Assembly: GCA_015486505.1 (NCBI GenBank) | Contig: WFRP01000161.1 | Coordinates: 1-11,204, forward strand | Direction of reading: 5' to 3' | DNA length: 11,204 nt | DNA from: Pseudomonadota bacterium | GTDB lineage: Bacteria > Desulfobacterota > Anaeroferrophillalia > Anaeroferrophillales > Tharpellaceae | Part shown: positions 1-5,443 of the stretch, piece after piece | Layout: each line of letters starts with the position of its first letter | How positions within the stretch are numbered: position 1 is the stretch's first letter | The notes under the pieces: generated by a model | Databases searched by the model: none | Told to the model about the DNA's origin: nothing | The model's input: only the letters and a program-made list of their open reading frames with translations | Position numbers and translations under genes: made by a program

Positions 1-298
1 GCAAGGCCCTGTTTGGGTTGCGGGAGTTGTTCCCGCATTAGTACCTTACAGGTTATTTTCGGTTTGAAAAAACAAGAAAATGTTCTGATAAGAGTACTTA
101 TTTGCGGGCCGCAAGGCTCCGTTTGGGTTGCGGGATCTGTTCCCGCATTAGTACCTTACAGGTTATTTTCTGCACCAAAAAACAAGATTTAATAATCAGA
201 AAATGTTCTGATAAGAGTACTTATTTGCGCCCAACGGATTGCCCCTGGGTGCGGGCTGAAAAGGCTCGATTGGGTTGCGGGAGCTATTCCCGCATTAG
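1..298. repeat. Direct repeat, two near-complete copies and a partial third, each with a conserved hairpin
   Basis: Copy 1 begins at position 1 (so the array may extend beyond the window) and runs to 110. Copy 2 runs 111-230. A partial third copy starts near 261 and loses similarity after about 298. The first 60 bases of copies 1 and 2 differ at only four positions, and copy 2 carries a 13-base insertion near 188-200. Every copy has a 7-bp stem TGCGGGA/TCCCGCA with a 5-base loop (19-37, 129-147, 276-294). The stem is identical in all three, while the loop varies (GTTGT, TCTGT, GCTAT). Smaller dyads follow in each full copy, for example CAGAA/TTCTG at 197-210 and ATAAG/CTTAT at 211-224 of copy 2. 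This resembles a REP-type interspersed palindromic repeat. No protein is convincing here. The family cannot be named from sequence alone. Confidence 0.8.
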
Positions 299-344
299 TT
301 TTTTACCCAGGCGGCCCTGCTATCGCATAGTCGCAACTATTTTT

Positions 345-377
345 CAATTTAATTTTTGCCGGGATAAAATTAAATTG
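345..377. repeat. Perfect 12-bp AT-rich inverted repeat (hairpin)
   Basis: CAATTTAATTTT at 345-356 is the exact reverse complement of AAAATTAAATTG at 366-377, with a 9-base loop at 357-365. It lies directly outside the left end of the miniature element at 382-622. There is no T-run after it in either direction, so it does not look like a classical terminator. Its role is unknown. It may be the remnant end of another element or a palindromic insertion target. Confidence 0.7.
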
Positions 378-381
378 CTTA

Positions 382-622
382 GTAACTATTCAGCCGAATC
401 CGGGGTCGGGCGCGGTTTTTCTCCGCCAGGCGTTAAGATTTCTGTTTTTCCTTACGCTCGCTACGCCCGCCTTGCAAAACTCGCTTACGCTCAAACAGTT
501 GCAATGCTAATAGGCTCCCGCTCGCTTCCGAAAAACAACGAAATCGTTTCCGCAACCGCTTACGAAAAACCACCCCCGCCCCCTCCAGAAGGTGGGGGGG
601 TAAAATTTGACTGAATAGTTAC
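382..622. mobile_element. Miniature inverted-repeat element (MITE-like) with IS66-type ends
   Basis: GTAACTATTCAG at 382-393 and CTGAATAGTTAC at 611-622 are perfect 12-bp terminal inverted repeats, with weaker similarity continuing about 7 bases inward. The 241-bp interior has no credible gene. It holds recurring short CGCTTACG/CTTACGCTC-like motifs and a GC-rich hairpin near 570-600. Terminal repeats beginning GTAA are characteristic of IS66-family elements. The IS66-like end at 11055 of this window begins GTAACTACTCGCC, nearly the same. I infer a non-autonomous derivative mobilised by an IS66-type transposase. The expected 8-bp target duplication is not visible: the left flank is ATTGCTTA and the right flank AATAAAAT. 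The insertion is therefore old, rearranged, or of another family. Confidence 0.6.
565..595 (-). terminator. Possible rho-independent terminator for the proB-rlmH operon
   Basis: On the minus strand, about 40 bases past the rlmH stop codon, CCACCTTC (595-588) can pair with GGGGGTGG (577-570), with two G-U pairs, across a 10-base G-rich loop. TTTTT (569-565) follows directly. This is the only terminator-shaped structure I see downstream of rlmH. It lies inside the miniature element, so the insertion may have supplied the terminator. Competing pairings among the C- and G-runs make the exact fold uncertain. Confidence 0.4.
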
Positions 623-635
623 AATAAAATTAAAA

Positions 636-1109
636 TTAATAATGATAGGGCTCATTTTTAATAATAGTCATCGCCCGATAAAGCTGCTCAAAAAGGAGCA
701 GGCGGGCAATTTCGTGCGGAAACGTCAGCGGCGACAATGATACCCGGTAATCCGCGGCCTCACGCAGCGAAGAATCGTAACCGAAAGGGCCGCCGCAGAA
801 AAAAACAAGTCTTGGTTGTCCGCTCGTCAGCAACTGCTGCAGAAACGCGGCAAACTCACGTGAATTCATATTCCGGCCGTGCTCATCGAGCAACAATTTA
901 AGCCCGGAAGGCTTATTAAATTCACTGAGCAGACGCGGCGCCTGCCGGCGGCAAAAAGCCGGCGGCGCTTCACGCTTGCCGGGCTTTTCCTCTTTAAGTT
1001 CTTTTATATCGCAGGCAAAATAACGCTTTAAGCGGCGCTGATATTCGGTAATCCCCTGGTGACAGAGACTATTTCGGGTTTTACCAACCAGCAGCATAAG
1101 TAACTGCAT
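636..1109 (-). CDS. rlmH: 23S rRNA (pseudouridine1915-N3)-methyltransferase RlmH
   Basis: RlmH is a small SPOUT-fold methyltransferase. It uses S-adenosylmethionine to methylate N3 of pseudouridine 1915 in helix 69 of 23S rRNA, acting on assembled 70S ribosomes. The 157-residue protein matches the usual family length (about 155). Visible hallmarks are LLLDEHGRNMNSREFA near residues 72-87, a CGGPFGYD segment at 105-112 in the cofactor-binding trefoil knot (many members have GGAxG there), and the conserved tail LSPLTFPHEIARLLL continuing to EPYHY at the C-terminus. ATG at 1109 lies 5 bp after the rsfS stop, so it is the last gene of the proB-proA-nadD-rsfS-rlmH transcript and probably coupled to rsfS. 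rsfS-rlmH adjacency is common in bacteria. Identification is firm. Confidence 0.95.
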   Translation of the reverse strand: MQLLMLLVGKTRNSLCHQGITEYQRRLKRYFACDIKELKEEKPGKREAPPAFCRRQAPRLLSEFNKPSGLKLLLDEHGRNMNSREFAAFLQQLLTSGQPRLVFFCGGPFGYDSSLREAADYRVSLSPLTFPHEIARLLLFEQLYRAMTIIKNEPYHY

Positions 1110-1114
1110 ATTCT

Positions 1115-1489
1115 CTACGGTTCCCGGTCGGCGAAAATAACCGGGGCATCGCGCCAGACTCCTTCAAGGTCGTAATGTCGCCGCACCTCATCATAGAAGA
1201 CGTGGACTACAATCTCGCCATAATCCAACAGAGCCCAGCGTCCCCCCTGTAAACCTTCACAGCCCAAAGGATAAAAACCGTGTTTTTTCATCTCCTGCAG
1301 CAAAAATTCACTTACGGCCTGCACGTGGCGATCCGAGTGGCCACCGGCAATAATCATGGTATCGGTAACCGATGAGATTTCCCGCAGGTCGAGGATGACA
1401 ATATTTTCCGCTTTTTTTTCTTCGAGAAGCTCTTTAATCAGAAAAATCTTTTTGCGCTCCGGCCCAGCCAGGGGCTTTTTCTCATTCAT
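1115..1489 (-). CDS. rsfS: Ribosomal silencing factor RsfS
   Basis: RsfS (Iojap/YbeB/DUF143 family) binds ribosomal protein uL14 on the 50S subunit and blocks joining with 30S, damping translation when nutrients are scarce. The 124-residue product has the family core: a helical start, then DLREISSVTDTMIIAGG at 34-50 with the following SDRHVQAVSEFL, and the signature EGLQGGRWALLDYGEIVVHV at 78-97 followed by FYDEVRRHYDLEGVW. The start at 1489 overlaps the nadD stop by 4 bp (ATGA), which implies translational coupling. The nadD-rsfS-rlmH order is a widespread conserved cluster and supports the call. Confidence 0.95.
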   Translation of the reverse strand: MNEKKPLAGPERKKIFLIKELLEEKKAENIVILDLREISSVTDTMIIAGGHSDRHVQAVSEFLLQEMKKHGFYPLGCEGLQGGRWALLDYGEIVVHVFYDEVRRHYDLEGVWRDAPVIFADREP

Positions 1490-2160
1490 TTAGTATAAAA
1501 TCCATTTTTAGAGATATAATCGGCAACCCGGTCCGGCACCAGGTAACGCAGTGAATGGCCGGCCGCCGCCTCTTGTCGGACCATGCTGGAAGATATATCC
1601 AGCCGGGTTACAGCCATAAAGTGCAGCCTGAAACCGGAAGCATGCCGATAGGACGACTTTGTTTCATAACAAAATTCGCCTTGAAGCGCAAATGGAAAAA
1701 GCGGGCTTGACAAATCATCAGGCTCAAAATTAAAGCCCGACCTTGAAATTACAACAAAATTAGCCAGGCGAAAAAAATCAGGAAACGCCCGCCAGGTTGA
1801 GATTTCAGACCAGGCATCCCAGCCGATTATAAAATAAATTTCGGCATCAGGGAAGCGTTTCCTGAAATATTTAATTGTCGTAATCGAATAGGAAGTGCCC
1901 GCGCTCCGGCACTCAAAGGCGCTCACCTGCAAAAAGGGGTTACCCCGCCGGGCTTTCCGCACCATTGCCAGACGTTCGCCGGCGGCCAGGATCTCAGCCG
2001 CGCCTTTATGCGGCGGCCGGGCTGAAGGTACAAGAAAAAGTTTTTCCAGCGCAAATTCCTGCCGGACCTCTTCCGCCACCCGCAAATGGCCGAAATGGAT
2101 CGGATTAAAGGTGCCGCCCAGAACCCCGATGCCTCTATTCTCTGATCTGACCGTCGCCAT
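1486..2160 (-). CDS. nadD: Nicotinate-nucleotide adenylyltransferase NadD
   Basis: NadD transfers AMP from ATP to nicotinate mononucleotide, giving deamido-NAD, the step shared by de novo and Preiss-Handler NAD synthesis. The 224-residue protein has the nucleotidyltransferase HxGH-type signature in GGTFNPIHFGHLR (15-27), the SARPPHK substrate-binding motif near 46-52, and the second ATP motif ISSSMVR (189-195; usually ISST.R). The ATG at 2160 lies 26 bp inside the 3' end of proA. I see no strong Shine-Dalgarno, so expression probably depends on ribosomes finishing proA. No other ATG occurs before the core motif, which supports this start. A Rex-linked redox regulator encoded nearby and NAD synthesis make a thematically neat neighbourhood, but a functional link is only inference. 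Confidence 0.95.
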   Translation of the reverse strand: MATVRSENRGIGVLGGTFNPIHFGHLRVAEEVRQEFALEKLFLVPSARPPHKGAAEILAAGERLAMVRKARRGNPFLQVSAFECRSAGTSYSITTIKYFRKRFPDAEIYFIIGWDAWSEISTWRAFPDFFRLANFVVISRSGFNFEPDDLSSPLFPFALQGEFCYETKSSYRHASGFRLHFMAVTRLDISSSMVRQEAAAGHSLRYLVPDRVADYISKNGFYTK

Positions 2161-3391
2161 AGATTATATACTTTGTCGTTGTCAAACCTTCAAGGCCCAT
2201 CGGGCCGTAGGCGTGCAGTTTGGTTGTACTGATCCCGATTTCAGCGCCGAGCCCCATCTGCCCGCCGTCGGAAAAACGGGTTGACGCGTTGACCATCACT
2301 ACCGATGAATTGATACGCTGCAAAAATTCCTGAGCCCGCTGATAATCCCGGGTGACAATAGTTTCCGTATGATCGGAGCCGTATTGCGCGATATGAGAAA
2401 CCGCGGCGGCAAGATCATCAACCACCTTGACCGCGATAATCAAATCCAGATACTCAGCCGCCCAGTCAGCATCGGTCGCCGGCATAATATCCGCGACCAG
2501 GGCGCAGGTTCGGGCGCAGCCGCGAATTTCCACCCCGGCGGCTTTCAGCTCCGCCAGCATACGCGGCAGGAAAGCCGCGGCGATTTCCTGATTAACCAGT
2601 AATGTCTCGGCCGCGTTACAAACTCCGGGACGCTGGGTTTTGGCGTTGATAACAATCCGGCGCGCCATCTCCTGATCGGCTCCGGCATCAACATAGACGT
2701 GGCAGACACCCTTGTAATGCTTGATTACCGGAATCCGCGAGTGTGCTACGACAAAACGAATCAAGCCTTCCCCCCCGCGCGGAATAATCAGATCGATCTC
2801 ATCTTCACAGGCAAGAAGGTAATTTATTGCCTTTCGTTCGGTAAAAGGCACCACCTGAACCACCGCCGGCGGAATCGTTGTCGTTGCCAGAGCTTCGTGT
2901 AAAACCTTGAGCACCGCCATATTCGAATGAAAAGCCTCAGAGCCCCCCCGAAGGATAACCCCGTTGCCGGATTTCAGACAAAGCCCGGCCGCGTCGGCCG
3001 TAACATTAGGCCGAGACTCATAAATCATACCGACTACCCCTAAAGGAATCCGCATCTTCCCGATTTTAAGCCGGTTCGGACGCTGCCACATCCGTTCGAT
3101 CTCACCGACCGGGTCCGGGAACGCGGCAATCTCCTCCAGTCCGGCGGCCATACCTTCAATAACTAAGTCACTTAAAGTCAAACGGTCGATCATTGCCGCA
3201 CTCAAGCCGTTTGCCGCCGCCTGATCAAGGTCAATCCGGTTACGCTCCTGCAGAAATTCCCGCTGCCGGCGCAAATTTTCCGCCATTGCCAACAAGGCCC
3301 GATTTTTCTCGGTCGTCGCCGTCGCGGCTAAAACCCGGGCCGCCGCCTTAACCGCCACCGCTAATTCTTTAATCTCTTTTTCCAGGTTCAT
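2135..3391 (-). CDS. proA: Gamma-glutamyl phosphate reductase ProA
   Basis: ProA is the second enzyme of proline synthesis: it reduces gamma-glutamyl phosphate with NADPH to glutamate-5-semialdehyde, which cyclises to pyrroline-5-carboxylate. The 418-residue product is full length. It shows the aldehyde-dehydrogenase-like fold signatures IPLGVVGMIYESRPNVT (115-131), LKSGNGVILRGGSEA (139-153), and the catalytic cysteine in TQRPGVCNAAE (Cys258). It ends with the conserved GPMGLEGLTTTKYI region. ATG at 3391 is preceded by AAGGATGAGAAAGA, a plausible ribosome-binding site with AGGA 9 bases upstream. It starts 33 bp after the proB stop and overlaps nadD by 26 bp. proB and proA products act in sequence and likely as a complex, consistent with adjacency. 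Confidence 0.97.
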   Translation of the reverse strand: MNLEKEIKELAVAVKAAARVLAATATTEKNRALLAMAENLRRQREFLQERNRIDLDQAAANGLSAAMIDRLTLSDLVIEGMAAGLEEIAAFPDPVGEIERMWQRPNRLKIGKMRIPLGVVGMIYESRPNVTADAAGLCLKSGNGVILRGGSEAFHSNMAVLKVLHEALATTTIPPAVVQVVPFTERKAINYLLACEDEIDLIIPRGGEGLIRFVVAHSRIPVIKHYKGVCHVYVDAGADQEMARRIVINAKTQRPGVCNAAETLLVNQEIAAAFLPRMLAELKAAGVEIRGCARTCALVADIMPATDADWAAEYLDLIIAVKVVDDLAAAVSHIAQYGSDHTETIVTRDYQRAQEFLQRINSSVVMVNASTRFSDGGQMGLGAEIGISTTKLHAYGPMGLEGLTTTKYIIYGDGQIRE

Positions 3392-3424
3392 TCTTTCTCA
3401 TCCTTATTATATGGATTCGACACT

Positions 3425-4552
3425 CTACAAAAGCGCCAGATTATCGCGATGAATGACATCGGCACCGGCATCAAAACCGAGTTTCTCGACAATTTTACTT
3501 GAATGCAGGCCCATAATCTTCTTGATATCCGCCGCATTGTAAGTAACCAGCCCCCGGGCGATCTCGTCACCCGCGAGGTTACGACAGGAAACCGGATCGC
3601 CGACGCCGAAATCGCCATCGACCCCGACAATTCCGCTGGGCAGCAAACTCATGCCCCGCTCAAGCAGGGCCTTGACCGCCCCGTCATCAAGCTGCAGACC
3701 GCCCTTGGCTTCGACGGCAAAGGCAAGCCAGTGCTGGCGACAACTCAAACGGTTGGCCCGCGGCAAAAATATGGTTCCCTCATTCTCTCCGGCGAGAACC
3801 CGGGCCATCACGCCGGCCCGGCGGCCGTTGGCGATCACGGTCGGGATGCCGTAAGCCGCGGTTTTACGGGCGGCTTCCAGTTTACTCAACATACCACCGG
3901 TTCCCAAAGTGCTTTTACCGACGCAGGCAAAAGCGGTTACCGCATCATCAACTTCATCAATCAACGGCACCAGTGATGCCGCGCCCGAAGCCTTGGGATC
4001 GCAGTCATAAACCCCGTCAAGATCCGTCAGTAGCAGCAAAAGATCAACTTCAGCCAGCGAAGTCAACAGGGCGGCCAAATTATCATTATCACCAAATTTT
4101 ATTTCCCGGACGACGACACTGTCATTCTCATTGACCAGGGGCAGAATCTCATTGTCAAGCAGGGCGCGCAAGGTATTGCGAGCGTTTAAGTAGCGCCGCC
4201 GGTTGCGGATATCGTCGGCGGTCAGCAGAATCTGGGCAACGACAACTTTTTGGGCGGCAAACTCCTGTTCATACTGCCGCATCAGACGCAGTTGCCCAAC
4301 CGCGGCACAGGCCTGTTTTTCCGGGATGGTCAGCGGCGGCACGGTAAAACCCAGCGCTTCAAGCCCGGCCGCCACCGCTCCGGAAGTAACAATGATAAAA
4401 CGGTAACCCCGGGCTCTCAGTTCGGCAATTTCCGCGGCGAAACGACTAAAAAACTCAAGATTGATCTGACCGCTTTCAGTCAGTACGGCGCTGCCGATTT
4501 TAACAACTACCAACCGCACTCTATCAAGGGTTGTCCGGCGCAGATCTTCCAT
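3425..4552 (-). CDS. proB: Glutamate 5-kinase ProB (kinase plus PUA domain)
   Basis: ProB phosphorylates glutamate to gamma-glutamyl phosphate with ATP, the committed and normally proline-inhibited step of proline synthesis. The 375-residue protein has the long, two-domain architecture. The amino-acid kinase domain spans about 12-265, with VKIGSAVLT (17-25), VTSGAVAAG (55-63), LVNENDSVV (139-147), FGDNDNLAA (153-161) and STLGTGGM (214-221). The C-terminal PUA domain spans about 277-355. ATG at 4552 is the first gene of the operon, about 30 bp downstream of a predicted promoter. I see only a weak GGGA-like ribosome-binding site. In related genomes obgE often precedes proB. Here the neighbour is divergent rex instead. 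Confidence 0.97.
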   Translation of the reverse strand: MEDLRRTTLDRVRLVVVKIGSAVLTESGQINLEFFSRFAAEIAELRARGYRFIIVTSGAVAAGLEALGFTVPPLTIPEKQACAAVGQLRLMRQYEQEFAAQKVVVAQILLTADDIRNRRRYLNARNTLRALLDNEILPLVNENDSVVVREIKFGDNDNLAALLTSLAEVDLLLLLTDLDGVYDCDPKASGAASLVPLIDEVDDAVTAFACVGKSTLGTGGMLSKLEAARKTAAYGIPTVIANGRRAGVMARVLAGENEGTIFLPRANRLSCRQHWLAFAVEAKGGLQLDDGAVKALLERGMSLLPSGIVGVDGDFGVGDPVSCRNLAGDEIARGLVTYNAADIKKIMGLHSSKIVEKLGFDAGADVIHRDNLALL

Positions 4553-4591
4553 TATCGCAATTCCCGTAAACTAACACGCATTTTTTCCGGA

Positions 4592-4620
4592 ACCGTAGTG
4601 TAAATCAGCGAAATTGTCAA
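4592..4620 (-). promoter_or_regulatory. Predicted sigma-70-type promoter of proB operon
   Basis: On the minus strand a perfect TTGACA (4620-4615) is followed, after 17 bases, by TACGGT (4597-4592), which matches the -10 consensus at three positions including the essential first TA and final T. Transcription would start near 4585, giving a leader of about 30 bases before the proB ATG at 4552. The -35 match and spacing are strong. The -10 is weak, so confidence is moderate. Confidence 0.45.
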
Positions 4621-4687
4621 AAAGTATCTCACATCAAGCAAGATTTTTCGCCGACAAGAAAACTTTCACTTGAACCTGAACCAACAA

Positions 4688-4703
4688 TGTGATAACTGTC
4701 ACA
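4688..4703. promoter_or_regulatory. Likely Rex operator (autoregulatory) upstream of rex
   Basis: TGTGATAACTGTCACA at 4688-4703 is a perfect 5-bp palindrome TGTGA-N6-TCACA. It lies 95 bp before the rex ATG in the rex/proB divergent region. The known Rex consensus is TTGTGA-N6-TCACAA, and this site departs from it only at the two outermost bases (A at 4687, C at 4704). Position next to rex argues for autoregulation, common for Rex. The caveat is that TGTGA-N6-TCACA is also the CRP half-site pair, so a CRP/FNR-family regulator cannot be excluded. Confidence 0.65.
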
Positions 4704-4707
4704 CAAT

Positions 4708-4738
4708 CGTTATTCATACAGCTTGAATAACGTATTCA
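4708..4738. promoter_or_regulatory. Nested alternative dyads in the rex leader
   Basis: CGTTATTCA (4708-4716) and TGAATAACG (4724-4732) form a perfect 9-bp inverted repeat with a 7-base loop. The right arm can also pair as TGAATA (4724-4729) with TATTCA (4733-4738) across a 3-base loop, so the two hairpins exclude each other. The arrangement begins 4 bp after the Rex-type operator. It could be three half-sites for a DNA-binding protein or a switchable RNA leader. The transcription start is unknown, so whether it is transcribed is open. Confidence 0.5.
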
Positions 4739-4758
4739 GCTCAAGGCAAACAACCCGT

Positions 4759-4779
4759 AAGCCCGAAGGCGGCTTTTTT
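4759..4779 (+). terminator. Terminator-like stem with T-run in the rex leader (possible attenuator)
   Basis: AAGCC (4759-4763) can pair with GGCTT (4771-4775), and a run of six T occupies 4774-4779, 19 bp before the rex ATG. The stem is short, so termination would be weak. No minus-strand T-run accompanies it, so it points toward rex rather than away. It may be an attenuator together with the dyads at 4708-4738, or a chance match. Confidence 0.3.
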
Positions 4780-4798
4780 CGATAACTAAAGGCAGAAA

Positions 4799-5443
4799 AT
4801 GAAGACCAAGGACAATAAAATTCCGGAAGCTACTATCAAACGTCTCTCAACCTACGTTAACTATTTAGGCCGGCTCGGGACTGACAGCAACCCGGTAATT
4901 TCTTCGGAAATACTGGGTGAATCCTGTCAGGTAAGCCCGGCCCAAATCCGCAAGGATCTGTCATATTTCGGCGAATTCGGTGTCCGCGGCGTCGGCTATG
5001 ACACCAAAAAACTTGAAGCGGAAATCAAAGACATCCTCGGCATCAATCACAGCTGGCCGACAACGGTAATCGGTGTCGGTAAACTGGGGCAGGCACTGCT
5101 TAATTTTGACTTTTTCCGGAACCACGGTTTTCGGATTATCGCCGCCTTTGATTCCGACCCCGGAAAAATCGGCGCCAGAATTACTGATGAAATCAGTATC
5201 CTGCCGACCGGCGACATTGAAAAAACCGTAAACGAAAAACAAATCAGTATCGGCATCATCACAACCCCGGCCGACTGGGCCCAGGATGTTGCCGACAGAC
5301 TGATTGCTGGCGGTATCAAGGGTATTTTGAATTTCGCCCCGATCAAGGTTAAAGTTCCGGATTCAATTATCCTGCGTAATGTCTCCATCACCAGTGAACT
5401 TGACAACCTGGCCTACCTGCTGACCCAGAAAAAACGTCAATAA
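4799..5443 (+). CDS. rex: Redox-sensing transcriptional repressor Rex
   Basis: Rex is a dimeric repressor that senses the NADH/NAD+ ratio. With NAD+ it binds its operators, and high NADH releases it, switching on fermentative, respiratory and hydrogen metabolism genes. The 214-residue protein has an N-terminal winged helix (about 10-78) with the recognition-helix stretch SPAQIRKDLSYFGEFG (46-61) and GVRGVGYD (61-68). A Rossmann domain follows, with GVGKLGQAL (92-100) as the dinucleotide loop and FDSDPGKIG (117-125). The C-terminal SELDNLAYLL region is the swapped helix. The ATG at 4799 is preceded by AAAGG six bases upstream. A near-consensus Rex site lies 95 bp upstream, which suggests autoregulation. 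The gene is convergent with truA, and the stop codons overlap by 7 bp. Confidence 0.96.
   Translation: MKTKDNKIPEATIKRLSTYVNYLGRLGTDSNPVISSEILGESCQVSPAQIRKDLSYFGEFGVRGVGYDTKKLEAEIKDILGINHSWPTTVIGVGKLGQALLNFDFFRNHGFRIIAAFDSDPGKIGARITDEISILPTGDIEKTVNEKQISIGIITTPADWAQDVADRLIAGGIKGILNFAPIKVKVPDSIILRNVSITSELDNLAYLLTQKKRQ

Noticed and set aside
227..281. Integron attC-like site (GCCCAAC ... GGGTTG near repeat copy 3)
   Set aside because: The left box fits RYYYAAC but the right side does not give GTTRRRY, and there is no cassette gene or integrase.
1..298. CRISPR array
   Set aside because: Units are about 110-120 bp, the sequence between hairpins is itself repeated rather than unique, and there are no cas genes.
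102..614. A 170-codon open frame on the plus strand over the left-hand region
   Set aside because: It runs through the direct repeat, the palindrome and the miniature element. Its peptide merely repeats the translated repeat unit and ends in a proline run from the C-rich hairpin. It has no ribosome-binding site and no recognisable domain.
1895..2284. Plus-strand open frame opposite nadD/proA
   Set aside because: Antisense shadow of two clear genes. The peptide is low in hydrophobic core, rich in R, S and P, and unlike any family.
3388..3630. Minus-strand open frame overlapping the end of proB
   Set aside because: Alternative frame of the proB PUA domain coding sequence. No independent support.
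4670..4698. rex promoter with TTGAAC at 4670 and a -10 near 4693
   Set aside because: The -10 candidates (TAACTG, ATAACT) are poor and would sit inside the Rex operator. Plausible but not strong enough to list.
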